This document shows, piece after piece, positions 59,009-64,000 of a stretch of 64,000 nt of DNA. The translations under genes were made by a program, and so were the position numbers. This stretch comes from Kineosporia mesophila (GTDB taxonomy: Bacteria > Actinomycetota > Actinomycetes > Actinomycetales > Kineosporiaceae). Each line of letters begins with the position of its first letter. Position 1 is the first letter of the stretch. Under the pieces are notes generated by a model that saw nothing but the letters and a program-made list of their open reading frames with translations, did no database searches and was not told the DNA's origin. Location of the stretch: NCBI RefSeq assembly GCF_021129235.1, contig NZ_JAJOMA010000024.1, positions 1 to 64,000 of the forward strand, given 5' to 3'.

Positions 59009-61516
59009 ATGGCGAACATCCTGCCGTTCGGCCGCCGTCCCGACCCGGACGAGCGCCCCAACACGAGCGCGACCCGGGCCGGCACCGCGGGCGACGAGCC
59101 GCAGAACGATGGCGCTCTGGCCATGTCCCCGTACGCGATGCCGGACGCCGACCCGGACGCCGACCTGGCTGACCGGGCCGGTGCCGATGACGTGACACCG
59201 GTTGCCGAGGCGGACACGATTGCGGGGCCGAGCTGGGGTTCCCCGGCCCCCGCCGCGGACATGATGGCGGATGAGGCGGTCCGGGAGCTGCTGGCGCTGT
59301 ACCGGCAGATGCAGGAACAGGGCATGCCTCTGACCGGCATGCCCCGCGCCGGTAAAGAGATGCGGGCTCACGACCTGACCGGCGCTGCGTTGGAGCCGTA
59401 CCCGGACATGTCGCAGGACATGTCCGGTGAAGGGCCACAGGAGATGTCCGGTGAGCTGGTCGTGCCGGTGCTGGAACCGGACAGGATTTTCGGCCCGGAC
59501 GGCGCCGAAGATCTGCGCCCGATCGTTCCGGCGTGGCTGGCCTCGGGGGAGGGCCGCAAGGCGGTCGCCGGCTGGTGGTTCCACGTGCAGTGGCACCGGG
59601 CAAAGTTTCACGGGATCCGGATCCCGACGTACGTGGCACGGATCGCGTGGCGGGCTCCGCGGGGGGTCTGGCGGATCACCTCGGGCCTGACACGGTGGGC
59701 GCTGGACACCCGCGCCGATGCCCTGGAGCAGGCGTTGGCCTCGGGGACGAAGATGGACACGGCCACCTTCATCCAGTTGCGGGAGAACCGCTCGATCCGG
59801 GTCCGCGCCCGGCTGGCGACCGTCGCCGCGGGCACCGTGGTCTCGGCCGTGGGCGGTGCGGTCGCGGTGTCGCAGTTGCCGACCGGGGGCGGGACGCTGG
59901 CCGCCGCGGGCGCGGTGGCGGCGCTGGCGTGGGTGGGCTCGGACCAGGACCGGCCCCTGATCGGGGCGGCGATGGCCGCCTCGGGCCGGTACCGGGAGCT
60001 GACCGACGCGATCGTGATGCGGGCGCTGAAGGCCGCTGGTCTGGGTGGTTCGGTGGCCAAGGTCGACAAGAACGGTAACGAGATCGAGGAGGACACCCGC
60101 CCGACCCTGGCTCAGCCGATCGCCCGGTCGGCGAACGGTCGCGGCTACGAGGTGGTGGTGGATCTGCCGTACGGCAAGACCGCCGGCGATGCTGCCGCCG
60201 CGGTGGACAAGATCGCATCCGGCCTGGATGTGGACACCGCGCAGGTCTTCCCCGAACCGGTCGCCGGGAAGTCTCGGCGGGTGTCCCTGTACGTGGCCGA
60301 TGAAGACCCGATGCTGCTGCCGCCGCACCGCTCCCCGCTGGCCCGCCTGCCGAAAGCCTCCGTGTGGGAGGCAAACCCGCTGGCCCGCACGCCCCTGAGT
60401 GCTGCGGTGAAGGCCACGCTGATGTTCAATTCGTTCCTGGTCGGGGCGCTGCCGCGCTCGGGCAAGTCGTTCGCGGCCAAGTGCCTGGTCGCGCCGGCGG
60501 TCCTGGATCCGCACTGTGACCTGACGGTGCTGGACTGCGGTGGTGGCCGTGACTGGCTGCCCACGCAGGAGATCGCGGTGGACTACGTGGCCGGGGACGA
60601 GGAGGAAGACCTCCTGCGGATCGTGGCGATCCTGAACCGGATCCGGGACGAGGCCCGGGAGCGGCTGGCGAAGTTCCGGAAGATGTCCGCGGCGGAGATG
60701 CCCGAGGACAAGCTGACCCGGGCGCTGGCCGCGGACGGGATGCGCCCGCACGCCATCGTCGTGGATGAGCTGCAAAACCTGCTGCGCGCGAACAACAAAG
60801 AGATCCGCAAGGCCGCGCTCGAAGTGCTGGTGTGGCTGGCCAAGACGGCCCCCAAAGCGGGGTACATCCTGATCCTGATCACCCAGCGCCCGGCCGCGGA
60901 CGTCATCCCCTCCGACCTTCGGGACATCATGAGCGTCCGGATCGCGCTGCGGACCAAGACCCGTCAGGGCTCGGACGCCATTCTCGGATCGGACATCTCA
61001 GCCACCGGGTACCGCACGGACCGCTTCCTTGAGAGCCACAAGGGCGCCGCGGTCATCGGCGGGATCAGCACCGGCAAGGGTGGAGACCTTCAGGTCGCCC
61101 GTACCGACCTGCTGATGCCGGCCGAGTTCGCCCGGGCCTGCGCGGTCGGCCGCAAGCGCCGCGAGGACGCTGACACCCTGCGCGGCGCCGCGATCGGCGA
61201 TGCCGCCCCGGTGGAGATCACCATCACGGTCCTGCAAGACGTGGCCGCCATCTGGCCCGGCGATGAGGCCAAGGTCCACGCGTACGTGATCCTGGCCCGC
61301 CTCAAGGACATTCACCCCGACCGCTACGCCGGCATGGCCGACGAGGCGGCCCTGACCCGGGCCCTCAAGCCCTACAACATCACCTCCGGACAGGTCTCCC
61401 GCGGCGGCGTCAACCGCAACGGCTACAAGCTCAGCGAGATCCGCGCCGCCGTCCGAGCCCGCAAGGCCGCCACCCACGATGACGAGACCAGCGACCCCAC
61501 CGACACCGACGACTAA
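59009..61516 (+). CDS. traB: TraB-like FtsK/SpoIIIE DNA translocase (conjugative transfer)
   Basis: An 835-residue protein that should pump double-stranded DNA between hyphae, the single-protein transfer mode of actinomycete elements. An acidic N-terminus of about 130 residues precedes two membrane helices (about 270-310, AGTVVSAVGGAVAVSQLPTG). The RecA-like motor has Walker A G479-ALPRSGKS and Walker B HAIVVDEL (581-588), then LILITQRPAADVIP. The C-terminus (SGQVSRGGVNRNGYKLSEIR) resembles the winged helix that reads clt repeats. The ATG at 59009 has AAGGAG ten bases upstream; one at 58982 is less likely. Confidence 0.9.
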   Translation: MANILPFGRRPDPDERPNTSATRAGTAGDEPQNDGALAMSPYAMPDADPDADLADRAGADDVTPVAEADTIAGPSWGSPAPAADMMADEAVRELLALYRQMQEQGMPLTGMPRAGKEMRAHDLTGAALEPYPDMSQDMSGEGPQEMSGELVVPVLEPDRIFGPDGAEDLRPIVPAWLASGEGRKAVAGWWFHVQWHRAKFHGIRIPTYVARIAWRAPRGVWRITSGLTRWALDTRADALEQALASGTKMDTATFIQLRENRSIRVRARLATVAAGTVVSAVGGAVAVSQLPTGGGTLAAAGAVAALAWVGSDQDRPLIGAAMAASGRYRELTDAIVMRALKAAGLGGSVAKVDKNGNEIEEDTRPTLAQPIARSANGRGYEVVVDLPYGKTAGDAAAAVDKIASGLDVDTAQVFPEPVAGKSRRVSLYVADEDPMLLPPHRSPLARLPKASVWEANPLARTPLSAAVKATLMFNSFLVGALPRSGKSFAAKCLVAPAVLDPHCDLTVLDCGGGRDWLPTQEIAVDYVAGDEEEDLLRIVAILNRIRDEARERLAKFRKMSAAEMPEDKLTRALAADGMRPHAIVVDELQNLLRANNKEIRKAALEVLVWLAKTAPKAGYILILITQRPAADVIPSDLRDIMSVRIALRTKTRQGSDAILGSDISATGYRTDRFLESHKGAAVIGGISTGKGGDLQVARTDLLMPAEFARACAVGRKRREDADTLRGAAIGDAAPVEITITVLQDVAAIWPGDEAKVHAYVILARLKDIHPDRYAGMADEAALTRALKPYNITSGQVSRGGVNRNGYKLSEIRAAVRARKAATHDDETSDPTDTDD

Positions 61517-61567
61517 CCCAATCCATCACCGAACGTAACAACCAAGCGCAAGGCCCAAGCCTCGGTC

Positions 61568-61654
61568 CTAGGGGTCAGCACCCTCTAGGGCTAGAGGCAC
61601 CCCTAGACGCGCCCCCATGCCCTGACCTGGCCCCTAGATCCTAGACCTGACCTG
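61568..61654. other. Candidate clt (cis-acting locus of transfer)
   Basis: Nested inverted repeats lie 52 bp past traB. The outer arms are CTAGGGGT (61568-61575) and ACCCCTAG (61599-61606), and the inner stem CCTCTAG-GG-CTAGAGG is at 61582-61597. Further CCCCTAG and CCTAG units and a direct repeat CTGACCTG (61622 and 61647) follow. TraB-type translocases recognise short repeats at clt near their own gene, so this is the best candidate here. Confidence 0.5.
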
Positions 61655-61688
61655 CACAAATAGCCGTAGATCCCACTGAGGAGGCGTT

Positions 61689-61934
61689 ATGAGCCCCGCT
61701 CTACTCCTAGCCCTGGCCACCACCGTCGTCACGCTGGGTTACATGGTGGCGTGTCGGATCTGGCCCTACGCCGCGTGCGTGACCTGCGACGGAGCGGGCC
61801 GACATCGCTCCCCGTCCGGCAAGGCGTGGCGCACCTGCCGGCGCTGCCGGGGCACCGGAGCCCGCCTGCGCGTCGGGCGCTGGCTCTGGGACCTCGCCCG
61901 CCGCGAATTCGGCCGCACCCGCGACCCGCGCTGA
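61689..61934 (+). CDS. Small membrane protein with CxxCxGxG knuckle
   Basis: An 81-residue protein. One membrane helix (LLLALATTVVTLGYMVACRI) leads to CVTCDGAG and CRRCRGTG, the two half-sites of a DnaJ-type zinc knuckle. The tail is basic. It starts at the ATG at 61689 after TGAGGAGG. Function is unknown; the knuckle may hold a protein or nucleic acid partner at the membrane. Confidence 0.75.
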   Translation: MSPALLLALATTVVTLGYMVACRIWPYAACVTCDGAGRHRSPSGKAWRTCRRCRGTGARLRVGRWLWDLARREFGRTRDPR

Positions 61935-61960
61935 ACATCCCGACCCAACAGGAGAAAACG

Positions 61961-62128
61961 ATGTGTGAAGAGTGCGGCAGCATCCCGACCGCTCAACAGT
62001 GCGGGAAACCCGATGAAGAGTGGGAAATCCTCGGCGACATCGCGCGCGGTCTGACTCCGCGCTACTCGTGCCCCGAGTCGATTCCCTGCCCCCGCCACGA
62101 CCGTCCCGAGACCACGTCGAAGAGCTGA
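61961..62128 (+). CDS. Small Cys-containing acidic protein
   Basis: A 55-residue protein, MCEECGSIPTAQQCGKPDEE then GLTPRYSCPESIPCPRHDRP. It has five Cys and a His in pairs (CEEC, C-x5-C-x2-H). AGGAGAAAACG precedes the ATG. No known family. Confidence 0.65.
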   Translation: MCEECGSIPTAQQCGKPDEEWEILGDIARGLTPRYSCPESIPCPRHDRPETTSKS

Positions 62129-62185
62129 CACCCACCCCGGCGCCCAACGCTCGATCCCTGGCAACGACTTTCGGAAGGAACGCTC

Positions 62186-62404
62186 GTGATCATCGCCGCT
62201 GAGAAAGACCTGTGGTTCGTACGCCAGCACCTCACCGTGAAGATCCTGCTGGCTGCCCTGGTCCTGACCGTGCTCGGTCTGGGTTGCACCGCCCGGGCCG
62301 TCTGGTTCCTGGCCACCCGGCAGAGCACCGTAACTGCCAAGGTCGCCCTGGCCCTGGCCATGATCGCCGTGCTCGCGCACGCTCTCGTCGTGCAGGGGAG
62401 CTGA
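62186..62404 (+). CDS. Small two-helix membrane protein
   Basis: A 72-residue protein with two membrane helices (ILLAALVLTVLGLGCTARAV and KVALALAMIAVLAHALVVQG). It uses a GTG start behind TCGGAAGGAA. It is four bases upstream of the next gene. Many AICEs carry such Spd-like membrane peptides; the function here is unknown. Confidence 0.65.
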   Translation: MIIAAEKDLWFVRQHLTVKILLAALVLTVLGLGCTARAVWFLATRQSTVTAKVALALAMIAVLAHALVVQGS

Positions 62405-62407
62405 CCC

Positions 62408-62809
62408 ATGAGCATCCAGACCGCCCGCTGCTGGGTTCTGCGCGCCAGGAACGACGAGGTCCCCGATATCGGCACCGAGTTCTTCGACGCTCATTACGGC
62501 GACCCGATCCGGGCTTTCAAGGGGCGGGCCGAGCTGATCGAGGGCCACGGCATCCAGGCCCTGACCGGCGTGCACGTGAGTCTGCTGCCGCACCGGTGCG
62601 TGTTCCTGACCTGCGACCGCTGCGGAGCCAACTTGGAGGACCTTGATAGCGGTTTCGGGCTGCACTTCCTCCTGCGGCGCGAGCTGATCCGTGAGGCGAT
62701 CGAGCAGGTATGGGTCACGGACGGGGAGCTGTGGCGGTGCGACGTCTGCCACGCCGGGCACCCGAGTGTCGGGTTCGTCGTGCCCGTGCCGGTCGAGGTG
62801 GGTGCCTGA
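62408..62809 (+). CDS. Zinc-ribbon-like protein of unknown function
   Basis: A 133-residue protein with CDRCG at about 75-79 and CDVCH at about 118-122. Together these form a four-Cys zinc site around a helical insert (LHFLLRRELIREAIEQVW). The N-terminus has no known motif. The stop overlaps the start of the SLOG gene (TGATG), so the two are coupled. Confidence 0.7.
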   Translation: MSIQTARCWVLRARNDEVPDIGTEFFDAHYGDPIRAFKGRAELIEGHGIQALTGVHVSLLPHRCVFLTCDRCGANLEDLDSGFGLHFLLRRELIREAIEQVWVTDGELWRCDVCHAGHPSVGFVVPVPVEVGA

Positions 62810-63540
62810 TGGGCGCGCCGAGGGCGGGAGCGGGGGATGCTCACCTCACGCCGGATGAGGAGCTGATCGCGTGCGTCGGCGGACTGATGGACGGGCAGTG
62901 GTTCACCGCCGCGGACTGGGCCGCCCGCCAGCAGACCGCTGCCTACATGCTGGCCCGGGAACAGGGCCAGGGCGCCAGCACGATCTACGAGCCCACCCGC
63001 GAGCGGCGCCGGCACCGCACCGACCCGCGACCGGGCATCGTCTGGGTACCGCAGCGCACCGAGGCCGCGCCGGCGCCGGTCCGGGAGCCACTGGTCCCGA
63101 TCTCGTCGGTACCTGCGGCGCCACCAATGCCCATGGCGCCGGGCATCGAGGTGTTCCGCCTGCTGCTGACCGGTTCTCGCCGGTGGAACGACGTCGCCAC
63201 GATCACCCGCCGGCTGGACGGGGTCCTGGCGCGGCACCCGGGCCTGATCATCCGGCACGGCGCATGCCCCGCCGGGGCCGACGCGATCGCCGAGACCTGG
63301 GCACGAGCCAACGGGGTCCCGACCGATCCATGGCCGACCGACTGGCGGGGCCTGGGACGTGCGGCCGGTCCGGTGCGGAACCGGGCCATGGTCGAGGCCG
63401 GCGCCGACGGATGCATGGCGTTCATCCTCGATTCCAGCCGCGGCGCGAGCCGGTGTGCCGACATGGCCGACGCCGCCGGCATCCCGATCTTCCGCGAACG
63501 CCGCACCAGCCGCGGGCATCTCGCCGCGCAAGCCGCATAA
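62809..63540 (+). CDS. SLOG-domain protein (YspA/cpYpsA-like, DUF2493)
   Basis: A 243-residue protein. Residues about 115-230 are a SLOG Rossmann-like nucleotide-binding domain: LLLTGSRRWNDVATITRRLD, IIRHGACPAGADAIAETWAR, and the phosphate-site G-x-x-R-N in AAGPVRNRAMVEAGADGCMA. The N-terminal part is helical and unassigned. SLOG proteins sense or make nucleotide-derived signals, some in phage defence, while DUF2493 members are common on phages and AICEs. The start is the ATG at 62809. Confidence 0.85.
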   Translation: MGAPRAGAGDAHLTPDEELIACVGGLMDGQWFTAADWAARQQTAAYMLAREQGQGASTIYEPTRERRRHRTDPRPGIVWVPQRTEAAPAPVREPLVPISSVPAAPPMPMAPGIEVFRLLLTGSRRWNDVATITRRLDGVLARHPGLIIRHGACPAGADAIAETWARANGVPTDPWPTDWRGLGRAAGPVRNRAMVEAGADGCMAFILDSSRGASRCADMADAAGIPIFRERRTSRGHLAAQAA

Positions 63541-63611
63541 ACCGGCCCGCCTGATCCGGTCGCGACACCGGCCCGGCCGACTCCGAAACCACTACCTGCA
63601 AGGGGGACACC

Positions 63612-63953
63612 ATGATCCGCAAGAGCAACCCGAACACGGCCACCAAGGGCGCCACGGTCGCCACCGTGGCCGCTATGAGCCTCACGGCTCGCATCGCTGA
63701 GGTGAGGATCCTGCACACCTGTAACCGGCACCCGTACGGCCTGCTGCGGCTGGAGACCGTGGACGGTCAGGCCCTTCCGGGGTCGGCGATGATCTTCCCG
63801 GGGGAATGGGTGACGTTCCGGCGCCTGGTCACGGTCGGAGCAACGGTGGTGCTGGCCGGGCAGGTCTGCCAGCCCGATCCGGGCCGCCCGCCGGTGCTGT
63901 ACGTCACCAGCGTGATCGGGCAGGACGTCACGGCCGTGGGGGATGCGGCGTGA
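63612..63953 (+). CDS. Hypothetical protein, beta-rich
   Basis: A 113-residue protein with an Ala/Thr-rich N-terminus and a beta-rich remainder (RIAEVRILHTCNRHPYGLLR, VTFRRLVTVGATVVLAGQVC). No family is recognised. AAGGGGGA precedes the ATG. Its TGA overlaps the next GTG, so it is coupled to the putative methyltransferase. Confidence 0.65.
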   Translation: MIRKSNPNTATKGATVATVAAMSLTARIAEVRILHTCNRHPYGLLRLETVDGQALPGSAMIFPGEWVTFRRLVTVGATVVLAGQVCQPDPGRPPVLYVTSVIGQDVTAVGDAA

Positions 63954-64000
63954 AGGGGGCCAGCGGGGGTCTGCGTCTGGTGGATCTGTGCTGCTGCCAG
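63950..64000 (+). CDS. Start of a probable DNA (cytosine-5) or other class I methyltransferase (partial)
   Basis: Seventeen codons from the GTG overlapping the previous stop read VKGASGGLRLVDLCCCQ and run off the window. LRLVDLCCCQ is the start of a SAM-binding motif I as in C5-methylases (LxxLDLFCGxGG), with CCCQ where FCGA is usual. Methylases of this kind are common AICE cargo. The call rests on one motif. Confidence 0.5.
   Translation, partial: MKGASGGLRLVDLCCCQ

Larger units (their letters stand above)
47839..64000. mobile_element. Left part of an integrated AICE (actinomycete integrative conjugative element)
   Basis: The left boundary is a displaced tRNA 3' end. Inside are a GntR regulator, an RRQRL zinc protein, a NUDIX protein, a DUF3307-like membrane protein, a DUF2637 membrane protein, a TraB-like FtsK/SpoIIIE translocase, a SLOG protein and many tiny proteins, all facing right. 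This is the cargo and order typical of pSAM2-like AICEs. Replication, excisionase and integrase genes are not seen and should lie to the right, next to the intact tRNA. The left 4.5 kb (48081-52320) is AT-richer than either side, so it is probably a later insertion into the element. Confidence 0.85.

Overview
The window is high-GC actinobacterial DNA with strong G/C bias at third codon positions and frequent GTG starts. The chromosomal gene order (hrcA-dnaJ-rsmE-HIT-phoH-ybeY-CNNM-era, leuA-recO-uppS, zur-glyS, dusB-dgt-dnaG) is that of the Actinomycetota. The extra genes would fit a Kineosporia-like or similar filamentous/motile actinomycete, but the species cannot be fixed from sequence alone.

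Bases 1-17,000 are housekeeping genes. They hold the CIRCE-controlled hrcA/dnaJ pair, rRNA and RNA maturation genes (rsmE, ybeY, era), a leucine-responsive leuA leader with four consecutive Leu codons, recO, uppS, and a zinc-homeostasis pair: a zinc-free L33 gene with a Zur-like box, convergent with zur across a shared bidirectional terminator. A perfect 54-bp palindrome lies between recO and uppS.

Bases 17,000-36,700 hold glyS, two tandem HEAT-repeat paralogues, an ABC transporter with its DesKR-type two-component system, a HAD hydrolase, dusB, dgt and dnaG (with a long glycine/asparagine-rich insert). A MarR regulator and a membrane glycosyltransferase with a fused type-II-secretion-like N-terminus follow. 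Bases 36,700-47,800 hold a minus-strand pair of membrane-anchored proteins, one with a Q/P/S/W repeat stalk and a decayed 3' end. Next come a lysine/pipecolate catabolic group (FAD oxidase, aminoadipate-semialdehyde dehydrogenase, 2-oxoadipate dioxygenase), a MASE1-PAS-GGDEF protein and a PEP-mutase-family enzyme.

From about 47,839 to the right edge lies the left part of an actinomycete integrative and conjugative element (AICE). Its boundary is the displaced 3' end of a tRNA (tRNA-Asn-like), still followed by the chromosomal tRNA terminator. Just inside is an AT-richer three-gene cassette: a DUF262 protein plus two small proteins that each carry an R-N-x3-H HEPN-type motif. It looks like a defence module and is the best candidate in the window for an undescribed system. 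The rest is AICE backbone: a frameshifted XRE regulator, a GntR regulator with 20-bp iterons in its divergent promoter, an RRQRL-type zinc protein, a NUDIX protein, a DUF2637 membrane protein, a TraB-type FtsK/SpoIIIE translocase followed by a clt-like inverted-repeat cluster, many very small Cys-rich proteins, a SLOG-domain protein and the start of a probable DNA methyltransferase. Replication, excision and integrase genes, and the intact tRNA, should lie beyond base 64,000.
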